Shown here: positions 41,798-53,817 of the stretch, piece by piece | Position numbering within the stretch: position 1 is the stretch's first letter | How the letters are laid out: each line of letters begins with the position of its first letter | Assembly (NCBI RefSeq): GCF_000785535.1 | Contig: NZ_CP007595.1 | Location: 4,424,439 to 4,488,438 of the forward strand | From: Arthrobacter sp. PAMC 25486 | Lineage (GTDB): Bacteria; Actinomycetota; Actinomycetes; Actinomycetales; Micrococcaceae | Direction: 5' to 3' | DNA: 64,000 nt | Made by a program: the position numbers and the translations under genes | Notes under the pieces: generated by a model | What the model was told of the DNA's origin: nothing | Seen by the model: only the letters and a program-made list of their open reading frames with translations | Databases searched by the model: none

Positions 41798-43126
41798 GTG
41801 ACTGTATTGCTTTTCATTGGTGGCGTGCTCTTTGTCGCCATCGGCATCGCCCTCTCCATCGCCTTGCACGAGGTGGGCCACCTGCTGCCCGCCAAGCTGT
41901 TCAAGGTCCGCGTCACCCGGTTCATGATCGGCTTCGGCCCCACCCTGTGGTCCAAGAAAAAGGGCGACACCGAGTACGGCATCAAGGCCATTCCGGCCGG
42001 CGGCTACGTGGCCATGGTGGGCATGTACCCGCCGAACCCCACCGACGGCAGCGTCCGCCCCTCCAGTACCGGCATGTTCCAGACCCTCGCCACCGAGGCC
42101 CGCAGCGCAGCCCATGAGGAAGTCGGCCCCGAGGACGCCAACCGGGTGTTCTACAAACTGCCCGTGTGGAAAAAGATCATCATCATGCTGGGCGGGCCCG
42201 CCATGAACCTGCTCATTGGTGTGGTGCTCATGGCCGTCCTGCTCATGGGCTTCGGCACCGCCCAGGCCACCACCACCCTGTCCGAGGTCAACGCCTGCCA
42301 AGTCGCGTACGGCGAGCCAGTGCCCACCGACCTCAGCAACTGCACACCCACGCCCGCCGCGGCCGCCGGCCTGCAGCCCGGTGACACGCTTACATCGTTC
42401 GACGGCGTGCCCGTCACCGAGTGGGCGGCCTTCACCGAGAGGGTCCGCGCCTCGGCAGGAAAGAACGTTCCGCTGGTCTATGAGCGTGCCGGGAAGACCG
42501 TCTCCACCACCATCACCCCGGTTTTGACGGCCAGGCCTGTTATCGGAGCCAACGGCATGGCCGAAGTTGACGGCTCCGGAACCACAGTTACGGTGCAGGC
42601 GGGCTTCCTTGGGGTGGGGCCAACCACCGCCCTGGTGAGGGAACCGGCGTCGGCCGTCCTGCCCGCCGTTGGCAATAGTGTCGTTCAAATCGGCGGGGTG
42701 GTCCTTCAGCTCCCGCAGAAACTTGTGGGCGTGGCGCAGGCCGCGTTCAGCTCCGAACCGCGCGACCCTAACGGCCCCATCTCCGTGGTCGGTGTGGGCC
42801 GGGTGGCCGGGGAAGTGGCCGCCATGGAGGCGATTCCCCTGAGCTCCCGGGCGGCAACGCTCATCGGGCTGCTGGCCAGCGTGAACCTTGCCCTGTTCGT
42901 GTTCAACCTGATTCCGCTGCTGCCGCTCGACGGTGGCCACGTGGCGGGAGCGCTGTATGAGGGCGCCCGGCGCAGGGTCGCCAAGGTGTTCAAGCGCAAG
43001 GATCCGGGCCCCTTTGACATCGCCAAGCTGCTGCCGCTGACTTATGTGGCGGCCGTGGTGCTCATGGTGATGGGTGCCCTGCTGATCTACGCCGACATTG
43101 TTAAACCAGTCAATCTTTTCGGCTAG
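41798..43126 (+). CDS. Site-2 protease (RseP/Rip1-like M50 metalloprotease)
   Basis: Intramembrane zinc protease that releases anti-sigma factors or other membrane regulators. 442 aa; zinc motif H24-E-V-G-H28 in the first TM, a PDZ domain in the middle (about residues 180-250, AAGLQPGDTLTSFDGVPV), and the second active-site segment NLIPLLPLDGGHVAG near the C-terminus. GTG start 40 bp after dxr. The Mycobacterium counterpart is Rip1 (Rv2869c), also between dxr and ispG. Confidence 0.95.
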   Translation: MTVLLFIGGVLFVAIGIALSIALHEVGHLLPAKLFKVRVTRFMIGFGPTLWSKKKGDTEYGIKAIPAGGYVAMVGMYPPNPTDGSVRPSSTGMFQTLATEARSAAHEEVGPEDANRVFYKLPVWKKIIIMLGGPAMNLLIGVVLMAVLLMGFGTAQATTTLSEVNACQVAYGEPVPTDLSNCTPTPAAAAGLQPGDTLTSFDGVPVTEWAAFTERVRASAGKNVPLVYERAGKTVSTTITPVLTARPVIGANGMAEVDGSGTTVTVQAGFLGVGPTTALVREPASAVLPAVGNSVVQIGGVVLQLPQKLVGVAQAAFSSEPRDPNGPISVVGVGRVAGEVAAMEAIPLSSRAATLIGLLASVNLALFVFNLIPLLPLDGGHVAGALYEGARRRVAKVFKRKDPGPFDIAKLLPLTYVAAVVLMVMGALLIYADIVKPVNLFG

Positions 43127-43155
43127 GCCCCTTGGTCCCCGGTCTAGTCACTCTT

Positions 43156-43185
43156 AATTGGTTGATTAATTCAAATCAACCAATT
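43156..43185. promoter_or_regulatory. Perfect 12-bp palindrome at the SatD-like promoter
   Basis: AATTGGTTGATT and its exact complement around a 6-base spacer, AT-rich in a GC-rich genome. It covers the likely -35 (TTGATT, 43162-43167) and touches the -10. A strong candidate for autorepression by the helix-turn-helix protein encoded next. Confidence 0.8.
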
Positions 43186-43190
43186 ATGGT
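43162..43190 (+). promoter_or_regulatory. Promoter of the SatD-like gene, probably leaderless
   Basis: TTGATT and TATGGT are separated by 17 bases, and the -10 ends 6 bases before the ATG at 43197. The transcript would start at the start codon. There is no ribosome site. Confidence 0.6.
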
Positions 43191-43196
43191 TTAGTT

Positions 43197-43817
43197 ATGT
43201 ATGTACTGACAATTGACCAACGTGGCAGCCGGACCCACGGCGACAAAGTGCCTGCGCTGCTGGCAGCCCTAGACGATATTGACGTCATCCTGCCCTTCGA
43301 ACGCTCCGTAGGCGATGAAATCCAGGGGCTGCTGGGGGAACCAGGCGCCGTGGTGGAAGCTGCAATGCGGGTGCTGCGCCTGCAGGAATGGTATGTGGGG
43401 CTGGGTGTTGGCAGTGTCGACCTGCCTCTTCCTGCCAGCGCGCGTGAGGCCTCGGGCGCTGCCTTCGTCGCCGCCAGGGAGGCTGTTGAATCGGCGAAAA
43501 AGCTCGGCGACCGGGTGCCGGTGCGTGTGCAGAGCGGCGCGGATGGTGACCGGACCGATGGTGCCTGGGCGGCAGCCGCCGAGGCGGTGCTGGTCCTGGT
43601 CGGTGATGTTGTGCGGGGCAGGTCGGCCGCGGAATGGCGCGTGCTTGACGCACTGGATGCGGCGCCCGGCGTGGCGCAGAAGGACATTGCGGCGCAGCTG
43701 GGGATCACTCCACAGGCCGTCAGCAAGGCGATCGTGCGGTCAGGGCGCCTCGAAGAACTCAACGGCAGGAAGGCCGCCGTGCTGCTGCTCTCCCAACTTG
43801 TCAGTGCCGGGCGCTAG
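43197..43817 (+). CDS. SatD family protein with C-terminal helix-turn-helix
   Basis: 206 aa. The first 120 residues match the SatD pattern (start MYVLTIDQRGS, then FERSVGDEIQGLL), a poorly understood family named from the streptococcal acid-tolerance operon. The last 60 residues form a MarR/Lrp-like helix-turn-helix (VAQKDIAAQLGITPQAVSKA), so it probably binds DNA. A perfect AT-rich palindrome covers its promoter, suggesting autoregulation. The next genes encode a membrane protein and a YciI protein. Cellular role unknown. Confidence 0.8.
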   Translation: MYVLTIDQRGSRTHGDKVPALLAALDDIDVILPFERSVGDEIQGLLGEPGAVVEAAMRVLRLQEWYVGLGVGSVDLPLPASAREASGAAFVAAREAVESAKKLGDRVPVRVQSGADGDRTDGAWAAAAEAVLVLVGDVVRGRSAAEWRVLDALDAAPGVAQKDIAAQLGITPQAVSKAIVRSGRLEELNGRKAAVLLLSQLVSAGR

Positions 43818-43847
43818 TGTGAACAGCACAGTCGGCGGGGCGGCCTG

Positions 43848-43912
43848 AACCACAGGGAACCTGAAGCACGGGCCTTGAACCACAAGGCCCTGGACCATGG
43901 GGAACCGGGTCG
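43848..43912. repeat. Degenerate 15-17-bp direct repeats after the SatD-like gene
   Basis: Four consecutive copies of a pattern like CTGAACCACAGGGAAC (variants TGAAGCACGGGC, TTGAACCACAAGGCC, TGGACCATGGGGAACC) fill the gap before the next gene. No coding sense is seen. Confidence 0.6.
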
Positions 43913-43953
43913 CGTGCTGCTGGGTGGATGACCTACTGAGCGAAGGAGAGCGC

Positions 43954-44556
43954 ATGGATGCACTGTGGATTACCCTGGCGATGGTCCTTGCCGTTGTGGG
44001 CGGCTGGCCGGTCACGGCAGGCATCCTTAAACTTGCCAAGTCTCAAACCATCCGTGCCGTGGACGCCGCTGAGTCGGGGGAGGCGGTGGTGGAGCCCACC
44101 GAAGGCGAACCGGCCACTGTGGAGGAGTCGCCCTCGGGCATTCCCTTGGCTGCCGACGCAGCCACGCCCGCCGGCCCGGATACCGACGCAGGCACGCCCG
44201 CAGGCCCGGATACCGACGCAACCACGCCCGCAGGCCCGGATGTGGGCAGCGGTGGCGAAGGAAGTCGCGCCGATGGAGGCCGCGACGCGCCAGCCCGGGC
44301 GGCACCAGCACGTCCCGGCGGCGAAGTGCTGCGCGGCGGGTTGCTCATTGGGTTTTTGGAGCGGGGAGCCGTGGCGGTAGCCATTTTTTCCGGCCAACCG
44401 GTGGCCATCGCCTACGTTGTCGCCATCAAGGGCCTGGGCAGGTATCCGGAGTTGAAGGAAACTCCTGGCGCCAGTGAGCGCTTCATCATCGGCACCCTGG
44501 CCTCGATGTTGTGGGCTGCCAGCGTGGGTGTGCTGACTAAAGTGCTCCTGCTATAA
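43954..44556 (+). CDS. Membrane protein of the SatD module
   Basis: 200 aa. N-terminal TM (about residues 5-27), a Pro/Ala/Asp/Gly-rich linker (about 45-120), then two C-terminal hydrophobic segments around a conserved-looking RGGLLIGFLERGAVAVAI ... AIKGLGRYPEL ... FIIGTLASMLWA. AAGGAGAG precedes the ATG. The linker holds a 30-bp tandem repeat. Its place between a SatD-like gene and a YciI gene suggests joint function, but none is known. Confidence 0.72.
   Translation: MDALWITLAMVLAVVGGWPVTAGILKLAKSQTIRAVDAAESGEAVVEPTEGEPATVEESPSGIPLAADAATPAGPDTDAGTPAGPDTDATTPAGPDVGSGGEGSRADGGRDAPARAAPARPGGEVLRGGLLIGFLERGAVAVAIFSGQPVAIAYVVAIKGLGRYPELKETPGASERFIIGTLASMLWAASVGVLTKVLLL
44161..44242 (+). repeat. 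30-bp in-frame tandem repeat in the SatD-module membrane protein
   Basis: About 2.7 units start at 44161, 44191 and 44221, coding for ATPAGPDTDA. Nearly identical at DNA level. Confidence 0.85.
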
Positions 44557-44565
44557 GGTGAAAGC

Positions 44566-44859
44566 ATGTCTATTTTCGCCGTTGAATATGTCTATGGTCC
44601 CGAAGCCGAAGAAGCACGGGTGGAGCACCGCCCCAAACACAGGGAGTGGCTGGCCGCCCTGGCCGAGGCGGAGGTTGTCCTGGCATCAGGGCCCTACGCC
44701 GACGGTGCCGGTGCCTTGCTGATTATCAACGCAGCCGATGAAGCTGCCGTGCAGGAGCTCATCTCCCAGGACCCCATGACCGTCGGTGGCGGTGTTACGG
44801 GGCTGAAGATTTCAGGCTGGGACCCGGTCATCGGGCAGCTGAGCAAGTACGTGGGATAA
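44566..44859 (+). CDS. YciI family protein
   Basis: 97-aa ferredoxin-like alpha-beta protein of the YciI/DGPF group. The conserved HRPKHREWL (His and Arg), the ASGPYADGAGALLI core and the final sheet are present. AAGGTGA precedes the ATG. It ends the three-gene SatD insertion and lies 9 bp after the membrane protein. Enzymatic role unknown; some relatives are dehydrohalogenase-like or regulatory. Confidence 0.85.
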   Translation: MSIFAVEYVYGPEAEEARVEHRPKHREWLAALAEAEVVLASGPYADGAGALLIINAADEAAVQELISQDPMTVGGGVTGLKISGWDPVIGQLSKYVG

Positions 44860-44989
44860 GCCTCACTAGTCCTCGCACGGGGCCGATCGAGCCTACAATC
44901 AAAGGTAGTTAGTGCGAGAATCCTATGGTGGTGCCACAAACCTGTTCACCTCCTGCAGTATTAGTTTATTGAACTCCTAGGAGCATATT

Positions 44990-46156
44990 TTGACCTCCGT
45001 CAGTCTTGGCATGCCGCCATTGCCACCGCCCGTGCTTGCGCCCAGGCGCAAAACCCGGCAAATTAAGGTCGGCCCGGTGGGTGTGGGCTCGGATTCGCCC
45101 ATCAGCGTGCAATCCATGACAACCACCCCCACCACGGACATCAACGGAACGCTGCAGCAGATTGCTGAGCTCACGGCGTCGGGCTGCGACATTGTTCGCG
45201 TGGCCTGTCCGTCGCAGGACGATGCCGATGCGCTGCCGATCATTGCCCGCAAGTCGCAGATCCCTGTCATCGCGGACATTCACTTTCAGCCGAAGTACGT
45301 TTTCGCGGCCATCGAAGCTGGCTGTGCCGCTGTGCGCGTGAACCCCGGAAACATTCGCAAGTTTGATGACCAGATCAAGGAAATCGCGAAGGCTGCCAGG
45401 GACCACGGAACCTCCATCCGCATCGGCGTGAACGCCGGTTCCCTGGAGCCGGGCATCATGAAAAAGTACGGCAAGGCAACCCCTGAAGCCCTGGTGGAAT
45501 CCGCTGTCTGGGAAGCCTCCCTGTTTGAAGAACACGGATTCCACGACTTCAAGATCTCCGTCAAGCACAATGACCCTGTCATCATGGTTGCCGCCTATGA
45601 AATGCTGGCCGAACAAGGCGACTGGCCCCTGCACCTTGGCGTGACCGAGGCCGGACCAGCCTTCCAGGGCACCATCAAGTCCGCCACCGCATTTGGCGCG
45701 CTGCTGTCCAAGGGCATCGGCGACACCATCCGTGTTTCACTCTCCGCCCCGCCGGTGGAAGAAATCAAGGTCGGCAACCAGATCCTGCAGTCGCTGAACC
45801 TGCGCCCGCGGAAGCTGGAAATTGTTTCCTGCCCGTCCTGCGGTCGCGCCCAGGTTGACGTGTACAAGTTGGCGGAGGAAGTCACCGCCGGTCTTGAAGG
45901 CATGGAAGTGCCGTTGCGCGTCGCCGTCATGGGCTGTGTTGTCAACGGTCCCGGTGAAGCCCGCGAGGCAGACCTGGGTGTTGCCTCCGGCAATGGCAAG
46001 GGCCAGATCTTTGTGAAGGGAAAAGTCATCAAGACTGTTCCTGAAGATCAGATTGTTGAGACACTCATTGAAGAAGCCATGAGGCTTGCGGAAGAGATGG
46101 AGTCCGACGAGGATGAGCCGACTCTCACGGGTGGCCCCGTGGTTAGCGTCTCCTAG
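44990..46156 (+). CDS. ispG: 4-hydroxy-3-methylbut-2-enyl-diphosphate synthase (flavodoxin)
   Basis: Penultimate MEP-pathway step, a 4Fe-4S enzyme making HMBPP. 388 aa. N-terminal TIM barrel ([41 protein letters not shown]) and C-terminal cluster domain with Cys in [12 protein letters not shown] and [14 protein letters not shown] start supported by AGGAG 6 bases upstream. In the mycobacterial order it directly follows the site-2 protease; here the SatD module is in between. Confidence 0.97.
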   Translation: MTSVSLGMPPLPPPVLAPRRKTRQIKVGPVGVGSDSPISVQSMTTTPTTDINGTLQQIAELTASGCDIVRVACPSQDDADALPIIARKSQIPVIADIHFQPKYVFAAIEAGCAAVRVNPGNIRKFDDQIKEIAKAARDHGTSIRIGVNAGSLEPGIMKKYGKATPEALVESAVWEASLFEEHGFHDFKISVKHNDPVIMVAAYEMLAEQGDWPLHLGVTEAGPAFQGTIKSATAFGALLSKGIGDTIRVSLSAPPVEEIKVGNQILQSLNLRPRKLEIVSCPSCGRAQVDVYKLAEEVTAGLEGMEVPLRVAVMGCVVNGPGEAREADLGVASGNGKGQIFVKGKVIKTVPEDQIVETLIEEAMRLAEEMESDEDEPTLTGGPVVSVS

Positions 46157-46175
46157 GGACGCCCGGCACGACCCG

Positions 46176-47006
46176 GTGCGCGTCCTTGTCCACAGCGACA
46201 CGGACGCGCTCCGGGCCCTTATCGCGCGTGACCGCGTAGCCAATGTATTCGTTGACTCGCTCGTCAACCAGCACCGCAGTGCCGTGCCTGTGGCTCCCGG
46301 CGCGTACATGCTCGGCTATTTTATGGACGACGGCGTGAGGCTAGCCGCCGCCTGCTGGGTGGGTTCCAACGTGGTACCGATCGAGGCCACCCCCGAGCAT
46401 GCCGGCTACTTTGCCCGCTGGATGGTGGCTCACTGGCAGCCGCACGCCTCCATCTTTGGTCCAGCCGACGCCACCTTGGCCATCATGACCGAGTTGCAAT
46501 CCACCGGCATTAAAGCCCAAGAAATCCGAACAAACCAGCCATTGTTGACGATTTCCGGCGAACCCATGGTTGCGCCCCATCCGGCGCTGGCCGTCAGCGA
46601 CAGCGAGCAATTTGGTGAAATTCTTGTGGCTGCTGCTGCGATGTTTGAGGAAGAAGTGGGCTACTCACCATTCCTGGGCGGCGAGGCAAACTACCGGCGC
46701 CGGGTGGCCTGGCTGATCAGCAACGGCTATTCGTTCAGCCACGCCGAACCGCTGGGCGAAGTGATCTTTAAAGCAGACCTTGGCGCCGTCACGCAGTACG
46801 CCACGCAGGTGCAGGGCGTCTGGATGAACCCGCGCTACCGCGGCCTGGGGCTCAGCGCCTCCTACATGGCCGGCGTCGTGACCTTGGCGCAGCGCCACGC
46901 GCCCGTCACGAGCCTGTACGTCAACGACTACAACACCACGGCCCGAGCCCTCTATGAACGGGTGGGCTTTGAACAAGTGGGCACCTTCGCCACCGTCCTG
47001 TTCTGA
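46176..47006 (+). CDS. GNAT family acetyltransferase (DUF4081-type), ispG-linked
   Basis: 276 aa: an N-terminal DUF4081-like half (ALRALIARDRVANVFVDSL) and a C-terminal GNAT domain with acetyl-CoA motif VWMNPRYRGLGLSASYMAG and the final VNDYNTTARALYERVGFEQ. The gene follows ispG in many actinobacteria (Rv2867c in M. tuberculosis). The start is uncertain: GTG 46176 is taken from the conserved N-terminus; the frame is open upstream into ispG and no ribosome site stands out. Confidence 0.82.
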   Translation: MRVLVHSDTDALRALIARDRVANVFVDSLVNQHRSAVPVAPGAYMLGYFMDDGVRLAAACWVGSNVVPIEATPEHAGYFARWMVAHWQPHASIFGPADATLAIMTELQSTGIKAQEIRTNQPLLTISGEPMVAPHPALAVSDSEQFGEILVAAAAMFEEEVGYSPFLGGEANYRRRVAWLISNGYSFSHAEPLGEVIFKADLGAVTQYATQVQGVWMNPRYRGLGLSASYMAGVVTLAQRHAPVTSLYVNDYNTTARALYERVGFEQVGTFATVLF

Positions 47007-49490
<2,484 letters not shown>

Positions 49491-50069
49491 ATGTCGCTGA
49501 CACACGCCCTCCTGACCTCGCTGCTGGAAAAGCCGTGCACGGGGGCCGAATTGGCCAGGCGGTTCGATAAGTCACTGGGGCATTTTTGGCAGGCAACCCA
49601 CCAGCAGATCTACCGGGAACTAGGCAAAATGGAGGGCGCCGGGCTTATCGAAGCGCAAGAATTGCCCACGGCCCGCGGCCAGCAACGCCAGTTCCAGGTG
49701 CGTGGGGAGGGCCGGAACGAGCTGCTGCTTTGGTGCGCCCAACAATCGGAACCACGGCCCATCAGGGACGAACTGCTGGTGCGGCTGCGTGCCGCCGCCG
49801 TGTTGGGGACCGTGGACGTCATGGCGCAAATGCGCCGACACCACGGCCTGCACTCAGCAACGCTGCAACGCTATCTCGACATCGCAGGGCAGGACTTTCC
49901 CCAAGATACGCCACGGACTAATGCCGGTGAATTGCAGCTGGCGGTGCTGCGGGCAGGCATCGCGTATGAGCGGTCCTGGCTGGAATGGTGTGACCAGGCG
50001 CTGGCGGACCTGGCCGGCACCGACAGTCAGGGCACGGACGGCCAGGGCGCCGACAGTCAGGAGCTGTGA
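49491..50069 (+). CDS. PadR family transcriptional regulator
   Basis: 192 aa: N-terminal winged helix (LLTSLLEKPCTGAELARRFD, QIYRELGKMEGAGLIEAQ) and a C-terminal helical domain. The ATG is adjacent to the previous stop, so it is cotranscribed with the OYE-type gene. The last 20 residues are a Gly/Thr/Asp/Gln repeat (DSQGTDGQGADSQ). PadR proteins respond to phenolics or other small molecules. Confidence 0.9.
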   Translation: MSLTHALLTSLLEKPCTGAELARRFDKSLGHFWQATHQQIYRELGKMEGAGLIEAQELPTARGQQRQFQVRGEGRNELLLWCAQQSEPRPIRDELLVRLRAAAVLGTVDVMAQMRRHHGLHSATLQRYLDIAGQDFPQDTPRTNAGELQLAVLRAGIAYERSWLEWCDQALADLAGTDSQGTDGQGADSQEL

Positions 50070-50078
50070 CGCTGGCGG

Positions 50079-50834
50079 TCAGGCCGTTTGACGCCGCAGG
50101 GTCAGGGAGGAGAAGAGCAAGCCCGCCACCACAAACGCCGCAATCACCACCAGGTCCACCAGCAGTGCCGAGGTGGGGTTGGAATGAGCAGCCACTTCCT
50201 GCAAGCCGTCCACGGCGTAACTCAGCGGCAGCACATTTGAAATGGCCTCCAACACCCCGTTCATCTGGTCCCTGGCCACAAACAGCCCGCAGAGCAGGAT
50301 CTGCGGAATCACCACAACGGGCATGAACTGCACAGCCTGGAATTCTGTGGTGGCAAAGGCCGAGCACAGCAGGCCCAGGGCCACACCAAGCACCGCCGTG
50401 AGCACCGAAATCAACACCACCCATCCGGCGTTGCCGGCGATCTTCAAACCAAAAATCCAGTACGCCGTGGCCGTTGCCACAAGCGCCTGCAGGGCCGCCA
50501 TGATGGAGAAAGCCAGGGCATAGCCAAACAGCAGGTCTGCCCTGTGGAGGGGTGTTGTCAGCAACCGTTCCAAGGTGCCTGAGGTTCGCTCACGCAGCAT
50601 CGTGATCGAGGTGACGAGGAACATCACCACAAACGGAAAAATGCCCAGCATCATCAGGCCCACACGGTCGAAGGTGCGTGGCTGTCCCGGGGCGAGGGCT
50701 TCGTTTTGATACAGCCAATACACCAGGGCCAACAAGACCGCCGGGACCACCAGGATCAAACCGATGCTGCGGGGGTCGCCCTTGAGCTGTTGCAGCACCC
50801 GGGTGCAGGTAGCCCAGAGCATCGCGGGATTCAT
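50079..50834 (-). CDS. ABC-2 type transporter permease
   Basis: Six-TM export permease of 251 aa. Loop motif SITMLRERTSGTLERLLTTP (the ABC-2 family mark) and the late VLPLSYAVDGLQEVA are visible. The ATG overlaps the stop of the ATPase gene (ATGA). Probably a drug or lipid exporter of the NodJ/DrrB type; substrate unknown. Converges on the PadR gene with 9 bp between stops. Confidence 0.92.
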   Translation of the reverse strand: MNPAMLWATCTRVLQQLKGDPRSIGLILVVPAVLLALVYWLYQNEALAPGQPRTFDRVGLMMLGIFPFVVMFLVTSITMLRERTSGTLERLLTTPLHRADLLFGYALAFSIMAALQALVATATAYWIFGLKIAGNAGWVVLISVLTAVLGVALGLLCSAFATTEFQAVQFMPVVVIPQILLCGLFVARDQMNGVLEAISNVLPLSYAVDGLQEVAAHSNPTSALLVDLVVIAAFVVAGLLFSSLTLRRQTA

Positions 50835-51637
50835 GAGGCCGCCTTCCCGGTGTTGGCGGCCGCGGCTTGGGAGGCCTGGATCAGCCGCAGGAAGGCCAGC
50901 TCCAAATCGTCCGTCTCGCCCTGTATACGCAATTGTGCCGGTGTCAGCTGCTCCAAAAGCAGTCCCTCGCGCAGCAACAACAGTGAATCGCAGTGTCCGG
51001 CCTCCTCCATGACATGGCTGGAAATAAGCAAGGTGGTCCCTTCCTCCGCCATGGCCGCAAACTGCTGCCACAAATCCGCGCGCAGCACCGGATCAAGGCC
51101 CACCGTGGGCTCATCCAGCACCAGCAGGCGTGGCTTGCCCACGAGTGCGCAGGCCAGCGACACCCGGCTGAACTGCCCGCCTGACAGATCAGCGGCCTTG
51201 CGTTTGGCCAGTTCGGAAAGCCCGACGGCGGCCAGCACCGCCTGCGCGTCCGCCCGGTTTGCGCCATGCACGGCACCAAAGTAGCGGACGTTGTCCAGTA
51301 CGCTCAGGTCCCGGTAGACGCTGGGTGCCTGGGTGACGTAGCCGACGTCGTGCCTGTTGCGAGGATCCCCGGCGGGGCGGCCCAGGACCGTGACGGTGCC
51401 GGCGGTGATCTTTTGCACCCCGACCAAGGCCCGCAGCAAGGTGGTCTTGCCGCTGCCGGACGGGCCCAACAAGCCGGTGATGCGCCCCGCGGGGATATTG
51501 GCGGAAATGTTAGCCAGCACAGTATTTTTCCCGCGGCGCACCCGTAAACCCTCGACGCTGACACTGATGGGTCCGTGGGTGCCGGAGGGGTCCGCCGGGA
51601 CCGGGGCAAAGGGTGGTGCGGCTGCTCGGTGGGACAC
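50831..51637 (-). CDS. ABC transporter ATP-binding protein
   Basis: 268-aa ATPase partner of the permease. Walker A GPSGSGKTTL, signature LSGGQFSRV, Walker B LLVLDEPTVGLDP, switch His in LLISSHVMEEA. GTG start with AGGAGG 6 bases upstream. DrrA-like subgroup. The two-gene set has no own regulator; the PadR gene is convergent. Confidence 0.95.
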   Translation of the reverse strand: MSHRAAAPPFAPVPADPSGTHGPISVSVEGLRVRRGKNTVLANISANIPAGRITGLLGPSGSGKTTLLRALVGVQKITAGTVTVLGRPAGDPRNRHDVGYVTQAPSVYRDLSVLDNVRYFGAVHGANRADAQAVLAAVGLSELAKRKAADLSGGQFSRVSLACALVGKPRLLVLDEPTVGLDPVLRADLWQQFAAMAEEGTTLLISSHVMEEAGHCDSLLLLREGLLLEQLTPAQLRIQGETDDLELAFLRLIQASQAAAANTGKAAS

Positions 51638-51844
51638 GGTGCCTCCTGGACTGCCGGTGCGGATGCTCTGACTTCAAACTAGACCCGGGGCAGGAGACTG
51701 TCCAGCGCCGACGGTCCATGGCGCATGCGTTGTTGGCGCCGCCGGGACGGGTGTGCCAGAGTCAGCCTCGAACCGGTAGATTGGTACTTGGCCGTCCATG
51801 CCATGGCGGCAGCTACCAACGTCAAGAAAAAGGAAAATTCGCCC

Positions 51845-53638
51845 GTGGCCCTTCGCCTTTCCACCCTCTTTCTCCGCACCCTGCGTGAAGATCCCGTCGA
51901 CGCCGAAGTGGACAGCCACAAGCTGCTGCTGCGAGCCGGCTACATCCGCCGCGCGGCACCGGGCATTTACACCTGGCTTCCGCTGGGCCTGCGCGTACTG
52001 CGCAAGGTTGAAGCCATTGTGCGTGAAGAGATGGATGCCATTGGCGCCCAGGAAGTCCATTTCCCCGCCCTGCTGCCCCGCGAACCGTACGAGACCACGA
52101 ACCGCTGGCAGGAATACGGAGACAACCTCTTCCGCCTCCAGGACCGCAAGGGCGTCGACCTTCTGCTGGCCCCCACGCATGAGGAAATGTTCACGCTGCT
52201 GGTCAAGGACCTGTACTCCTCCTACAAGGACCTGCCGCTGAGCCTGTACCAGATCCAGAACAAGTACCGCGACGAGGCCCGCCCCCGCGCCGGCCTGCTC
52301 CGTGGCCGCGAGTTTGTCATGAAGGATTCCTACTCCTTTGACATTGACGACGCCGGACTGGACGCCAGCTACATGGCTCACCGTGGTGCTTACTTGCGTA
52401 TCTTTGAGCGCCTCGGCCTGGCAGTCATCCCCGTGGCGGCCACCGCCGGCGCCATGGGCGGTTCCAAGAGCGAAGAGTTCCTGCACCCCATGGACGTTGG
52501 TGAAGACACCTTTGTGCGTTCACCCGGCGGCTACGCAGCCAACGTTGAAGCGGTCACCACGGTCGTGCCGGCCGAGATCGACTTCAGCAACGCCCCCGCA
52601 GCCGTGGTGCGTGACACCCCGGACACCCCCACGATCGACACGCTGGTGGCCGCAGCCAACGAACTGGCACCGCGTGCAGCAGGCGAATGGAGTGCCGCCG
52701 ACACGTTGAAGAACGTTGTGCTGGCTGTGGACCTGCCCACAGGCGAACGCCAGATCGTGGTTGTCGGCCTGCCCGGCGACCGCGATGTCGACCTGAAGCG
52801 CATCGAAGCCAACATTGGTGGGCATCTGGAAATCGGCGGCGAAGTTGCTGTCGAAGCGGCCGGCGAAGCCGACCTGAAAAAGCACCCGGGCCTCATCAAG
52901 GGCTACATGGGGCCCGGCCTGGCACTCGACGCAGCCGTCCTCGGTGCCGAATCAGCCACCAAAATCCTGTACCTCGTTGACCCCCGCGTTGTCTCCGGGA
53001 CCAGCTGGATCACCGGCGCCAACGAAGAAAACAAGCACGTGTTCGGCCTGGTTGCCGGCCGCGACTTCACCTGGGACGGCACTGTTGAGGCCGCCCAGGT
53101 TCGCGAAGGCGATCCGGCACCCGACGGTTCCGGTCCGCTGGAAGCCGCCCGCGGCATCGAAATGGGCCACATCTTCGCGCTGGGACGCAAGTACGCCGAA
53201 GCTTTGGACCTGAAGGTTTTGGATAAGAACGGCAAGCTGGTAGTTGTCACCATGGGCTCCTACGGTGTCGGTGTCACCCGCGCCGTTGCAGCCCTGGCCG
53301 AATCCAACCACGACGACAAGGGCCTGATCTGGCCCTCCCAGGTGGCACCCGCCGACGTCCATGTCGTGGCTGTCGGCCGCGGCGAGGAAATCTACGCAGC
53401 CGCCGAACAGCTCACCGCCGACCTTGAAACCGCTGGGCTGGACGTCATATACGACGACAGGCCCAAGGTTTCCCCCGGCGTGAAGTTCGGCGACGCCGAG
53501 CTCATCGGCGTCCCCACCATCCTGGCCGTGGGCCGGGGACTCGTGGACGGCGTTGTGGAGATCAAGAACCGTGCCACCGGCGTTGCCGAGAACGTGGCAG
53601 TGGCCGACGCCGTGGCGTACATTCTCGACCAGCGGTAA
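51845..53638 (+). CDS. proS: Prolyl-tRNA synthetase
   Basis: Bacterial-type class II synthetase, 597 aa, charging tRNA-Pro. Motif 1 region ([19 protein letters not shown]), motif 2 ([14 protein letters not shown]), a large editing insertion (about residues 225-400), motif 3 ([14 protein letters not shown]) and the anticodon-binding C-terminus. GTG 51845 has AAGGA about 9 bases upstream and gives the family-typical start [15 protein letters not shown]; the frame is open to 51725, but that part is not conserved. Confidence 0.97.
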   Translation: MALRLSTLFLRTLREDPVDAEVDSHKLLLRAGYIRRAAPGIYTWLPLGLRVLRKVEAIVREEMDAIGAQEVHFPALLPREPYETTNRWQEYGDNLFRLQDRKGVDLLLAPTHEEMFTLLVKDLYSSYKDLPLSLYQIQNKYRDEARPRAGLLRGREFVMKDSYSFDIDDAGLDASYMAHRGAYLRIFERLGLAVIPVAATAGAMGGSKSEEFLHPMDVGEDTFVRSPGGYAANVEAVTTVVPAEIDFSNAPAAVVRDTPDTPTIDTLVAAANELAPRAAGEWSAADTLKNVVLAVDLPTGERQIVVVGLPGDRDVDLKRIEANIGGHLEIGGEVAVEAAGEADLKKHPGLIKGYMGPGLALDAAVLGAESATKILYLVDPRVVSGTSWITGANEENKHVFGLVAGRDFTWDGTVEAAQVREGDPAPDGSGPLEAARGIEMGHIFALGRKYAEALDLKVLDKNGKLVVVTMGSYGVGVTRAVAALAESNHDDKGLIWPSQVAPADVHVVAVGRGEEIYAAAEQLTADLETAGLDVIYDDRPKVSPGVKFGDAELIGVPTILAVGRGLVDGVVEIKNRATGVAENVAVADAVAYILDQR

Positions 53639-53817
53639 TTCGCTCAGGACCCGGCGCGCACTTCCGCCAGCCGCCCCTCGCGGGCCGTAAGATTTCTCGC
53701 ACGTTTACCGACTTCGTTCCTCAGCCGGTGCCCGTGCGTGGAAATCCATCCCCGCTCCGGGGCTGCAGGCTCTCGTGTGCGCCGGGTCCTTCGACGTCCG
53801 CAGAAGGGCAACAAGCA

